A stretch of DNA of 8,371 nt from an uncultured Acetatifactor sp. (GTDB lineage: Bacteria; Bacillota; Clostridia; Lachnospirales; Lachnospiraceae), in assembly GCA_910585805.1 (NCBI GenBank), contig CAJUFB010000095.1, forward strand, positions 5,907-14,277, written 5' to 3'. The position numbers were made by a program, and so were the translations under genes. Position 1 is the first letter of the stretch. Each line of letters begins with the position of its first letter. The notes beneath the pieces were generated by a model, which saw only the letters and a program-made list of their open reading frames with translations, ran no database searches and was not told the origin of the DNA. This document shows, piece after piece, positions 1 through 6,277 of this stretch.

Positions 1-135
1 AGAAAATTCAAAGGTAAAGGACTTTAAGTCAGGGACTTCAGAAGCAGAAAATTCAAAGGTAAAGGACTTTAAGTCAGGGACTTCAGAAGCAGAAAATTCA
101 GAAGTAAAGGACTTTAAGTCAGGGAATTCAGAGAC
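1..135. repeat. 45-bp tandem direct repeat, three copies
   Basis: Units lie at 1-45, 46-90 and 91-135. The first two are identical and the third differs at a handful of positions, mostly near its end. The array may continue to the left of the window. There are no unique spacers, so it is a simple tandem array and not CRISPR. The period equals 15 codons and keeps the overlapping forward frame open. Confidence 0.95.
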
Positions 136-295
136 AGGAAATTTTCCGGAAGAGGGATTTCCGGAAAAAGGTTTTCAGGAAAAGAAAAAGAAGGGACAAA
201 GACAGGCTTATGAAAAAGAAATCTTCAGATTCGGTAAAGTATACCTTCGGAGGCAACCTGGCCTTCATGCTGCGGAAAGCCTGGCAGCTGGATAA
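2..295 (+). CDS. 3' end of an unknown upstream gene with in-frame peptide repeats (partial)
   Basis: This frame is open from the left edge to a TAA at 293-295; the other two forward frames are stopped within the first repeat. It reads three copies of a 15-residue unit (about ENSKVKDFKSGTSEA), then three copies of a 5-residue unit (FPEEG, FPEKG, FQEKK), then a Lys-rich stretch and a tail inside the next gene. Both repeat periods are multiples of three and lie in the same frame, which is what a translated, slippage-prone hydrophilic C-terminus would look like. Against it, the 86-bp overlap with the ABC exporter gene is long, the reverse strand is also open through the 45-bp units, and no domain is recognisable because the body of the gene is outside the window. 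It could be a coding tail, or non-coding repeat DNA that happens to be open. No function can be given. Confidence 0.4.
   Translation, partial: ENSKVKDFKSGTSEAENSKVKDFKSGTSEAENSEVKDFKSGNSETGNFPEEGFPEKGFQEKKKKGQRQAYEKEIFRFGKVYLRRQPGLHAAESLAAG
142..187. repeat. 15-bp degenerate tandem repeat with a 10-bp hairpin ahead of the first ABC gene
   Basis: Three 15-bp units (143-157, 158-172, 173-187) begin TTTCCGGAA, TTTCCGGAA and TTTCAGGAA. The first two also create a perfect inverted repeat: 142-151 (TTTTCCGGAA) pairs with 159-168 around a 7-nt loop. There is no T-run after the stem, so it is not a typical terminator. It lies about 40 bp upstream of the exporter start codon and could affect its leader, but it may simply be a by-product of the repeat. 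Confidence 0.75.
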
Positions 296-2060
296 ATCTC
301 TTATGATGGTCACAGTGCTGCAGATGCCGGTACTGGTGCTGCTGCCTCTCTGCACCACTTACCTCTCCTCCTATATGGTAAAGTGGGTTAGCGGAGATAT
401 TTCTCCTGGGCAGCTGGCAGCGTATATACTGGGTCTGTCTGCAGCTCTGCTGATCCTTCACCTGGCAAACAGGGTGATGGATGCAAAGGTGAACTGGGGC
501 TCCATGCTGAACCGGATACAATATATCGTGATATGCGGTGACAAGGCAATGGACATGGATTATGAGAACCTGGAGAACCAGGAGGGGCAGACGAAGATGC
601 AGAAAGCCCTGAATGCCGTATACAACTCGAATGGAGGGACTCAGCAGCTGTTCCGGCAGCTGGTGAACATGGTGTCCAATCTCATGGGGCTTGCGGCGTA
701 TTCGGCGCTGATTGCGTCTTTGAGCCCCTGGCTGGTGGCAGTGCTGGCAGTCATGACTCTGACGGTCCATTTTGCAAACAGGGCCAACAATGCCTGGAAC
801 CACCGTCACAAGGATGACTGGGTGCCCCTGGACAGGAAACTGGATTATGTCCGCAGGCATGCGGGGGAGACGGCATACGCCAAGGATATCAGGCTGTACG
901 GCATGCGGGGGTGGCTGGAGGAGATGTTTGACAGTCTGCTGCGGGAGCGGATGATTTGGTATAAAAAGGGCGAGACAAGGGAGATGGGAGTGGATATTTT
1001 CTCAGGGATTCTTAACTTTATCCGGGATGGAGCAGCCTATGGATTTCTGATTTACTGTATCTTTGAAAAGGGGATGTCGGCGGCGGATTTTGTCTTTTAC
1101 TTCGGGCTGATCTCACAGTATTCTTCCTGGCTTCTGGGGCTGATATGGCATTACAGTGAAGTGGAGCGAACCAGTCTGAATTTCAGTGATGTAAGGGAGT
1201 TTCTTGATATAAAAGATACATTTCGCAGAGGAAGCGGGGAAGCGCTGCCCGGGGAAGCGCCGGAGATTGCATTTCGGGATGTATCCTTTTCTTATCCGGG
1301 AAGCGTTTCGCCTGCCATTGACCATATTTCCTTTACCATAAAGAAAGGGGAGAAGCTTGCTTTGGTGGGCTCCAACGGCGCGGGCAAGACCACACTGGTG
1401 AAGCTGCTGTGCGGCCTGTATCATGCGTCGGCGGGGCAGGTTACAGTGGAGGGGAAGGATGTGTGCAGCTATGACAGAGATGAATATTATACACTGTTGT
1501 CGGCGGTATTCCAGGATATTTATCTCATGCCCACAACTGTGGCGAAAAATGTTGCCTTGTGCGAAGAGGACAGGATAGACAGAAAGAAACTGGAGAAAGT
1601 ATTGGAATTATCGGGAATCAGTGAAAAAGTTAATTCTTTGCCGGAGAAGGAGCGGACGATACTGCTGAAGGGTGTGCGGGAGGAAGGGACGGACCTCTCC
1701 GGCGGTGAGAAGCAGAAGCTGGCACTGGCAAGGGCTTTATACAAGGGAGGCAGCATTATCGTGTTGGATGAGCCCACTGCCGCGCTGGACCCGGTGGCGG
1801 AGAATGAGATTTACCGGAAGTATAATGAACTGACAAAGGCGGCTACCTCCATATTTATATCTCACAGGCTTTCCAGCACCAGGTTCTGTGACAGAATATT
1901 GTTTCTGGAGCATGGACGGATTGCGGAGGAGGGGACTCATGAGGAGCTGATGGCTCTTGGCGGTAAATATGCTGCCATGTATGAAATCCAGAGCCGTTAT
2001 TACCGGGAAGAGGTTCCGGGGCAGATGTGCGGTGCGCCAGGGACGGCGGCGGAATCATAA
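210..2060 (+). CDS. ABC exporter half-transporter (membrane domain fused to ATPase domain)
   Basis: A 616-residue ABC exporter of the fused membrane-ATPase (type IV, ABCB-like) class. About six hydrophobic segments are visible near residues 32-58, 67-88, 155-171, 173-190, 264-286 and 292-314. The ATPase domain follows from about residue 352: A-loop Tyr362, Walker A GSNGAGKT (387-394, Lys393), Q-loop Gln435, signature LSGGE (496-500), Walker B ending LDE (Asp520, catalytic Glu521), D-loop ALD and H-loop His552. All catalytic residues are present. There is no N-terminal C39 peptidase domain, so it is not a self-processing bacteriocin exporter. Start: ATG 210 has a weak purine-rich site about 14 nt upstream; ATG 267 has a better GGAGG (249-253) and would give 597 residues. 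I keep 210 because the residues between look conserved in related exporters. It probably works as a heterodimer with the next ABC gene. Substrate unknown (drug, lipid or peptide). Confidence 0.93.
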   Translation: MKKKSSDSVKYTFGGNLAFMLRKAWQLDKSLMMVTVLQMPVLVLLPLCTTYLSSYMVKWVSGDISPGQLAAYILGLSAALLILHLANRVMDAKVNWGSMLNRIQYIVICGDKAMDMDYENLENQEGQTKMQKALNAVYNSNGGTQQLFRQLVNMVSNLMGLAAYSALIASLSPWLVAVLAVMTLTVHFANRANNAWNHRHKDDWVPLDRKLDYVRRHAGETAYAKDIRLYGMRGWLEEMFDSLLRERMIWYKKGETREMGVDIFSGILNFIRDGAAYGFLIYCIFEKGMSAADFVFYFGLISQYSSWLLGLIWHYSEVERTSLNFSDVREFLDIKDTFRRGSGEALPGEAPEIAFRDVSFSYPGSVSPAIDHISFTIKKGEKLALVGSNGAGKTTLVKLLCGLYHASAGQVTVEGKDVCSYDRDEYYTLLSAVFQDIYLMPTTVAKNVALCEEDRIDRKKLEKVLELSGISEKVNSLPEKERTILLKGVREEGTDLSGGEKQKLALARALYKGGSIIVLDEPTAALDPVAENEIYRKYNELTKAATSIFISHRLSSTRFCDRILFLEHGRIAEEGTHEELMALGGKYAAMYEIQSRYYREEVPGQMCGAPGTAAES

Positions 2061-2098
2061 TGCGGCGGGTGTGTGATGTGAAAGAGGATTTCAGGGTA

Positions 2099-2345
2099 CT
2101 GCGTCAGCGCAGGGAAGCTGCACTTGGCACCCAAAGTATTTTCACCTGTGCGGTTGGATGCTCATTCGAGCATCCAAACCACTCCCGCATTCGCAGTCGC
2201 GTTTTGTTCATTTGGAAGTGGGCTGCTAATCCAATGTCTCGTCTGCATTGCAATAGCCTGCATGCAGACAAGCCATTGGATTGCAGCCGCACAGGTGGAA
2301 GAATTTTCCTGCCATCATAGATATACTCGTGAGTGCGGGTATAAT
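2099..2345. other. Highly structured intergenic element, possible MITE-like repeat or structured RNA
   Basis: This stretch fills most of the 410-bp gap between the two exporter genes and folds strongly. A 10-bp perfect stem with a 4-nt loop lies at 2154-2177. A long stem pairs 2221-2247 with 2263-2288 with only two mismatches and one bulge. An outer helix pairs 2143-2153 with 2287-2297, 11 bp perfect, extendable with wobbles to 2139/2301. A short 5-bp helix (2181-2185 with 2214-2219) and a tiny hairpin at 2099-2112 add to it. Together they make a closed multi-branch fold. Frames through it on both strands are long but have no protein-like features. My impression, from memory only, is that similar translated strings recur as spurious hypothetical proteins in Lachnospiraceae, which would fit a dispersed repeat. 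The G-U pattern in the long stem slightly favours folding of the minus-strand transcript. Edges are approximate. Confidence 0.6.
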
Positions 2346-2451
2346 GAGAGAGCATATGTACAATACGGAACTGGAAAAGGGAGAGGAGCATGCCTGCGGG
2401 TGCAGCTTCAAGCAGCGGGTATTGTGCAGGGGTATCTGCAGAGCGAAATAG
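2344..2451 (+). CDS. Possible small ORF, 35-residue cysteine-containing peptide
   Basis: ATG at 2344 opens 35 codons ending TAG 2449-2451, 19 nt before the start of the second exporter gene. The N-terminal half is charged (MREHMYNTELEKGEEH) and the C-terminal part contains four cysteines as CGC (residues 18-20) and CRGIC (28-32) plus several Arg/Lys. An acidic leader followed by a Cys-rich basic core beside an exporter resembles the layout of exported modified or disulphide peptides. No modification enzyme or leader peptidase lies in the window and no good ribosome binding site precedes ATG 2344 (an internal ATG at 2356 has GAGAGAG too close). A competing frame ends at TGA 2472-2474, overlapping the exporter ATG as ATGA. 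It may be chance. Confidence 0.22.
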   Translation: MREHMYNTELEKGEEHACGCSFKQRVLCRGICRAK

Positions 2452-2470
2452 AAGGAGCCGGTAAAAGAAG

Positions 2471-4459
2471 ATGAAGAAGTGGAAAGAAGACATAAAGATA
2501 ATAATAAGAACGTTAAAAATGGTACATAAAGTATCTCCTGGAATTCTGGGCATGATGCTGCTGCAGGCAGCGTTTACATCACTGTCTCCTTTTGTTACGA
2601 TGTACATGTCGTCGGTGCTCATTGACGGAATCGAGGCAAAAATGGAATTAAGGCAGCTGCTTTTCCTGGCGGCTGTTACCGTCACAGTCACGCTGCTGGT
2701 GCATCTGCTGGGCAGTCTGTTCCGCCATTATGTGAATTATCTGTGGTCCCGGTTCTGGGCGAAATGCGATATGGTGCTCAGCAGCAAGATGATGGAAATG
2801 GATTATGTGGATGTGGAGTCCGCCAGGATTCACAGGCTTCGGCAGCAGATAGAAGACTTCTCCAATACAGGCGGTGAGGGAATTGGAAATGTGCCGTATC
2901 AGTTCCGGGAGCTGGTGGAAAGGGGGTTTACGGTGATATTTTCCGTTTTCTTTGTGCTGTCCCTCTTTACGGCGCGCTTTCAGGGGGAGGCTTCGGGAAT
3001 TCTGGCATTTGTGGTGTCTCCGGCGGCTGCCGTGCTGTTGGCGGCGGCAGTTTTGACCAATGCTTTTGCAGGAATGACTTTCGGCAGGAAGATGATGGAG
3101 AAAAGCCATGTTTTGATGCGTCAGGCGACAGAGGCCAACCGGATTTATATGTATTATCTGGAAAATCATATCATGACTTACCATACCGGAAAAGATGTCC
3201 GGATTTACAACCAGAAGGGGCTGCTGCAGGAAGAAACAGGCGTGATGCTTGACGCAGGTGTGCGCATGGTGAATGGACAGGTGCGGAATGAGGCGAAGTA
3301 TTCCGGGGCCGTGGCATTTTCAACAGTGGCATTGAGCGCTTTGGTTTACCTGTTTGTGGGACTGCGGGTTCTTGCGGGCATGATTGGCGTGGGGGAACTG
3401 GTGCTGTATATCGGGAGTATCAGTAAGTTCACGGATGGATTTACGGGCTTTGTGATGGCGCTGACACAGCTGCGCACCAATAATGACGCCATGCGGGTAT
3501 ATTTCGAATTCCTGGATACGCCGGTGCGGATGGGAGAAATTACAGGGCGCAGGGGAACTACCGGAGGCAGGGGAACTACCGGAGGCAGGGGAATTACCGA
3601 AGGGAGGGAAAATACCGAAGGCAGGGAAACTATAGAATGTAGAATAGAAAACGTAATACCGTGCGACTGTGATACCCGCCAGGTTGCCCTGCAGCATGAA
3701 GTGGAGTTCCGGGACGTATCCTTCCGTTATCCTGACACGGAGAATTGGACGCTGCGGCATCTCTCCATGAAATTCCGGGCGGGAGAGCGTCTGGCGGTTG
3801 TGGGGAGAAACGGCAGCGGCAAAACCACCTTTATCAAGCTGCTTTGCCGCCTCTATGACCCTACCGAGGGCAGTATCCTGTTGGACGGAGTGGATATCAG
3901 GGATTACGGCATGGAAGAATACAGGAAGCTGTTTTCGGTGGTATTTCAGGATTATCAGCTGTTTTCCTTTTCACTGGCGCAGAATGTGGCGGCACGGACA
4001 GAAGCGGAGCCGGGCAGGGCGGCGGAATGTCTGCAGCGGGCAGGATTCGGGGAAAGGCTTGCGAAGATGCCTTCCGGTATCCGGACCTGTCTGTACAGGG
4101 ATTTCGAGGAAACGGGTGTGGAGATTTCCGGAGGGGAGGCGCAGAAGATTGCGCTGGCAAGGGCCCTGTACAAGGATGCACCCATCATCATACTGGATGA
4201 GCCTACCGCCGCCCTTGACCCTGTTGCGGAATATGAGATTTATTCCAGGTTCAATGAGATTATCGGTGATAAGACGGCGATTTATATCAGCCATCGGCTG
4301 TCTTCCTGCAGGTTCTGCGACGATATCGCTGTCTTCCATATGGGAGAACTGGTACAGTGGGGGAGCCATAGCGAACTGGTGGCGGATGCGGAAGGCGTGT
4401 ATTGTGAATTGTGGAATGCGCAGGCGCAGCATTATGCTGACGGTCACGCTCATCTCTAA
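2471..4459 (+). CDS. ABC exporter half-transporter, second subunit, with repeat-bearing linker
   Basis: A 662-residue partner to the first exporter subunit, of the same architecture. Hydrophobic segments lie near residues 24-50, 62-85, 152-168, 176-200, 280-302 and 304-335. The ATPase domain starts near 410: Walker A GRNGSGKT (445-452, Lys451), Q-loop Gln493, signature ISGGE (552-556, Ile in place of the usual Leu), Walker B LDE (Asp576, Glu577) and H-loop His608. Both subunits keep the catalytic Glu, so neither site looks degenerate except for that Ile. Between membrane domain and ATPase (about residues 356-405) is an extra, low-complexity linker with five 6-residue repeats, not present in the first subunit and making this protein longer. 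ATG 2471 is preceded by AAGGAG at 2452-2457. Both NBDs share the PTAALDPVAE and ISHRLSS strings, fitting a duplicated gene pair working as a heterodimer. Substrate unknown. Confidence 0.93.
   Translation: MKKWKEDIKIIIRTLKMVHKVSPGILGMMLLQAAFTSLSPFVTMYMSSVLIDGIEAKMELRQLLFLAAVTVTVTLLVHLLGSLFRHYVNYLWSRFWAKCDMVLSSKMMEMDYVDVESARIHRLRQQIEDFSNTGGEGIGNVPYQFRELVERGFTVIFSVFFVLSLFTARFQGEASGILAFVVSPAAAVLLAAAVLTNAFAGMTFGRKMMEKSHVLMRQATEANRIYMYYLENHIMTYHTGKDVRIYNQKGLLQEETGVMLDAGVRMVNGQVRNEAKYSGAVAFSTVALSALVYLFVGLRVLAGMIGVGELVLYIGSISKFTDGFTGFVMALTQLRTNNDAMRVYFEFLDTPVRMGEITGRRGTTGGRGTTGGRGITEGRENTEGRETIECRIENVIPCDCDTRQVALQHEVEFRDVSFRYPDTENWTLRHLSMKFRAGERLAVVGRNGSGKTTFIKLLCRLYDPTEGSILLDGVDIRDYGMEEYRKLFSVVFQDYQLFSFSLAQNVAARTEAEPGRAAECLQRAGFGERLAKMPSGIRTCLYRDFEETGVEISGGEAQKIALARALYKDAPIIILDEPTAALDPVAEYEIYSRFNEIIGDKTAIYISHRLSSCRFCDDIAVFHMGELVQWGSHSELVADAEGVYCELWNAQAQHYADGHAHL
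3551..3640. repeat. 18-bp tandem repeat inside the second ABC gene, five copies
   Basis: Five consecutive 18-bp units start at 3551, 3569, 3587, 3605 and 3623. The first two are identical and decay increases toward the fifth; a weaker match precedes them. They encode residues 361-390 as RGTTGG, RGTTGG, RGITEG, RENTEG, RETIEC. The period is six codons, so copy-number change lengthens or shortens the linker without shifting frame. Confidence 0.92.
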
Positions 4460-4580
4460 ACTGGCAGACGGCGGATTGCCTGCCTGAGGTGCATAATCTT
4501 AACTGTAAGCAACACATATATTGACGCAGGAGGGTATGCATATGAATGATTACTGCAAAATCACAGCCCCTTATTCCCGC

Positions 4581-4630
4581 TTATCAGTGGGGGACGAGGA
4601 CAGCATCCAAAAGGTGCTGTCCTCTGATAA
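4581..4630. repeat. Nested inverted repeat at the recombinase scar
   Basis: GAGGACAGCA (4596-4605) is perfectly complementary to TGCTGTCCTC (4615-4624), with CC/GG inside and an AAAA loop. Outside it TTATCAG (4581-4587) pairs with CTGATAA (4624-4630) across an 8-nt one-sided bulge. The right arm thus looks like an inverted, slightly shortened copy of the recombinase codons on the left. No T-run follows, so it is not a clear terminator. It coincides with the point where similarity to the recombinase ends. Confidence 0.8.
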
Positions 4631-4704
4631 TACCTGGGCGTGCCTGATTTTTATCCTTTCTGTCGGTTATGGCATAAACTCTTGGATCTTTAGGGAAAGA
4701 GGAA

Positions 4705-4733
4705 TTGTTTTCCGGAGGCGGGTAGTGTATAAT
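4705..4733 (+). promoter_or_regulatory. Candidate promoter for the decayed defence operon
   Basis: TTGTTT (4705-4710) and a perfect TATAAT (4728-4733) are separated by 17 bp, the ideal spacing for the housekeeping sigma factor. The -35 box matches the consensus only at TTG. It sits about 100 bp ahead of the ATG at 4833, whose ribosome binding site (AAAGGGA, 4817-4823) is intact, leaving a leader of roughly 90 nt with no obvious fold. Function not proven. Confidence 0.45.
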
Positions 4734-4832
4734 GTAGCCTGTATAGATATAGCTTTCAAAGTGTACCTATGCCCAAACATGAGTTGAGTTAAAAATGGAT
4801 AAGCTATAACGATTGGAAAGGGACAGCTTGTG

Positions 4833-5425
4833 ATGAAAATATTTGACAATATCACAGCTGATGCTGTCCGCAACGCCGGTCAATAACCGCTTTACCGACC
4901 TTAAAAACCAGCTTGCCATCGCCTATGAAGGAAATCCGGACTTCATCAATGAGGCGCTGGACACAAAAAAGCCCATTGACGAGATTTTCCGGCAAGCTCA
5001 GAAATCGTTCAATGCCTGGAGCAAACTCGCCCCGGACGCACGCACCACCGATGCCCTGCTCCGTACCTTGGACTTTGATTTCTTTGAACTGCTGGACAGC
5101 GTGACGATCGCCCGCTCCCGGCGGCACATCGAAAAATATTATGATACGGCGGCGATTGGACAATTCCCGGAGTGATTGAAGCCGATTTCCCTGCGTCCCA
5201 GTATGACCGACCTGTCCAGCGCCATCAACTACAACCAGATATTTGAGCTGCTGACCCAGCTGAGTTTGTGTATTTATACACCGTCAAACTACATCTTTCC
5301 AAGCAAAATCGCCAAGTATATCGACCTCACGCATAACAAGGGCAACAACCTTACTCAGCAAGGGCGTGAGCAAGGCATCCGGGATGGATGATTTTGAACT
5401 GATTTGCTTCCTGGTGGTCAAATAA
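4833..5425 (+). pseudogene. Decayed SNF2/PLD-type helicase gene (internal deletions, nonsense codon)
   Basis: Three separated pieces of one large helicase are visible. ATG 4833 begins MKIFDNI, the usual start of the roughly 1000-residue SNF2-type helicases with an N-terminal PLD-like domain found beside DUF4391 and type III methylases. After seven codons the frame is broken. From about 4858 another frame encodes LMLSATPVNNRF (helicase motif III region) and about 105 further residues to FPE, where TGA 5173-5175 replaces an expected Arg codon (FPERLKPISLRP in relatives; CGA to TGA fits). The same frame continues from 5176 through LKPISLRP to REQGIR (5382). A third frame gives DDFELICFLVVK and stops at TAA 5423-5425, resembling the protein's C-terminal end. 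Lost are the PLD domain, Walker A, DEAD-like box and most of the C-terminal helicase lobe. It cannot make an active enzyme. Confidence 0.8.
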
Positions 5426-5438
5426 GGAGGTGCGCTCT

Positions 5439-5914
5439 ATGCTTGGATTGCCCAAAAGCACCGAATTCAACCGGCGCATTCCGAAGCAGAAGTTTTATGA
5501 AAATCTTACCGTTTCACCGGCGTTGAAGCGAGCCTTTGTAGAGCAGATCAGGGTGATCTGGTGGCGCAACAAGATTGCTTCCGCCACGATGAACCTGGCC
5601 GCCGGGGAAGCGGTTACGGAAATCGAGGTATTCGAGGTCTGCCTGTCCGCATGCCGGCTGGACGAGGCCGTCCTGCGGCAGATCGACAAGGAGATACCCT
5701 ATCACATCCTGTTTTTGCTGGAATATGAGGGCAAATATCAGGCGTGGACAGCCTATAAGGAGGCGGCAGGCAGCGGGACGAGCGCAGGCAGGAATTGCAT
5801 AAGCAGATCACGGCCCTGCAAGTAAAGATGCGCCGGGAGAGGCAACTGAATAAACAGGTGCAACTGAATCCTGAATTGAAAAAGCTGAAAAAAGCGTTGG
5901 AGGAATTATTATGA
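5439..5914 (+). pseudogene. DUF4391-family protein gene, internally deleted and frameshifted
   Basis: ATG 5439 follows AAGGAGG (5424-5430), which overlaps the helicase stop. The first 110 or so codons match the DUF4391 family: MLGLPKSTEFNRRIPK at the start and YHILFLLEYEGKYQAWTAYKEA in the core region. Family members have roughly 220-260 residues. Here, at about 5769-5777, the central segment that normally contains a TDW-type motif is missing, and the original frame runs into nonsense to TAA at 5823-5825. A second frame from 5777 encodes the familiar charged coiled-coil-like tail, beginning DERRQELHKQ and ending LEELL, to TGA 5912-5914. So the two ends survive and the middle is deleted with a frame change. 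The protein is of unknown biochemical function and is usually encoded between the helicase and methylase of type III-like modules. Confidence 0.8.
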
Positions 5915-6273
5915 CTGAAAAAGAGGCAGTAGATATTTTTGAAAAAGCTCACTTTTTACATGACCAAAGCGACATGAAAAGGGATATTGATAGCATCTGT
6001 TGTGTGCTATCGCAGAATCCTATTGATATGTACCAAGTCAGAATACAAATAGATACAGTCAATAGGAAACACCCGGAAAATGTAGTTGTATTCAACCTAA
6101 TTTTCCCGCCGCAAGGGAATAGAGTGCCGTTAGCCTCTGCTTCTGATGTTAATCTGATTTCTGATCTATCATGGAAACTGGACTATTTACAAGCAAAACA
6201 AAAGGGCAAAGCCTTTGATGAATTTTGCAAAACGATGAGAAAATTGCCAACGAACACCAGGATGGAGGTTTGA
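5911..6273 (+). CDS. Uncharacterised 120-residue protein, AT-rich gene inside the decayed operon
   Basis: ATG 5911 overlaps the DUF4391 stop as ATGA and has an excellent GGAGG (5899-5903, 7-nt spacing); TGA 6271-6273 lies 4 nt before the next ATG. The protein is soluble, with no signal peptide or membrane segment. The N-terminal half looks helical and acidic (MTEKEAVDIFEKAHFLHDQS), then a pair of Cys in SICCVLSQNP, a middle beta-like stretch (ENVVVFNLIFPPQGNRVPLA) and a Lys-rich helical end. I do not recognise a family. Its DNA is visibly more AT-rich, with different codon choice, than the GC-rich genes on either side, suggesting separate origin. It shows no sign of decay, unlike its neighbours, and tight coupling suggests it is translated if the operon is transcribed. 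A role as an accessory or inhibitor of the module is only a guess. Confidence 0.75.
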   Translation: MTEKEAVDIFEKAHFLHDQSDMKRDIDSICCVLSQNPIDMYQVRIQIDTVNRKHPENVVVFNLIFPPQGNRVPLASASDVNLISDLSWKLDYLQAKQKGKAFDEFCKTMRKLPTNTRMEV

Positions 6274-6277
6274 TGTG

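Larger units (their letters stand above)
4542..4787 (+). pseudogene. Remnant of a mobile-element serine recombinase N-terminus
   Basis: ATG 4542 follows a strong AGGAGGG (4528-4534). The first residues read MNDYCKITAPYSRLSVGDED. This closely matches the N-terminus of large serine recombinases of clostridial transposons (TndX/TnpX class), where the pattern is ITALYSRLS followed by GDED and an SIQNQK stretch; the Ser of RLS is the usual catalytic nucleophile. Here GDED is joined straight to SIQ, so the intervening segment (normally about GGESN) is missing. After about codon 25 the frame reads unrelated sequence to a TGA at 4785. The full family is about 500-560 residues, so nearly everything is gone: no catalytic Arg, no DNA-binding or zinc-ribbon region. 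An apparent Leu-to-Pro change (TAPYS) also suggests decay. It marks the edge of an old integrative element. Recognition is from memory of the family. Confidence 0.7.

Noticed and set aside
1..135. CRISPR array
   Set aside because: The 45-bp units are directly abutting with no unique spacers and no cas genes are present.
2317..2345. TATAAT at 2340-2345 as a promoter for the second exporter
   Set aside because: The box 17 bp upstream (ATAGAT) does not resemble a -35 element, and there is no extended -10; too weak to call.
2124..2474. 116-codon plus-strand frame starting TTG and overlapping the second exporter ATG as ATGA
   Set aside because: The first two thirds are the folded element read in frame, with no RBS and only a TTG start. 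The ATGA overlap is suggestive but not enough to call a gene.
2104..2691. 195-codon minus-strand frame across the gap between the exporter genes
   Set aside because: It runs through the folded element and into the start of the second exporter gene; the protein is Cys/His/Arg-scattered with no domain. Its openness is explained by the repeat-like element.
3798..4487. 229-codon plus-strand frame inside the second ABC gene
   Set aside because: Out-of-frame shadow of the ATPase domain, rich in Arg, Trp and Ser and lacking any domain.
4460..4520. Terminator after the second exporter gene
   Set aside because: Only a 5-bp GGCAG/CTGCC pairing with a long loop and no T-run; not convincing.
4843..5175. 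Separate small gene starting TTG at 4843
   Set aside because: The residues from LMLSATPVNN onward are an internal helicase segment and the TTG has no role of its own; treated as part of the helicase pseudogene.
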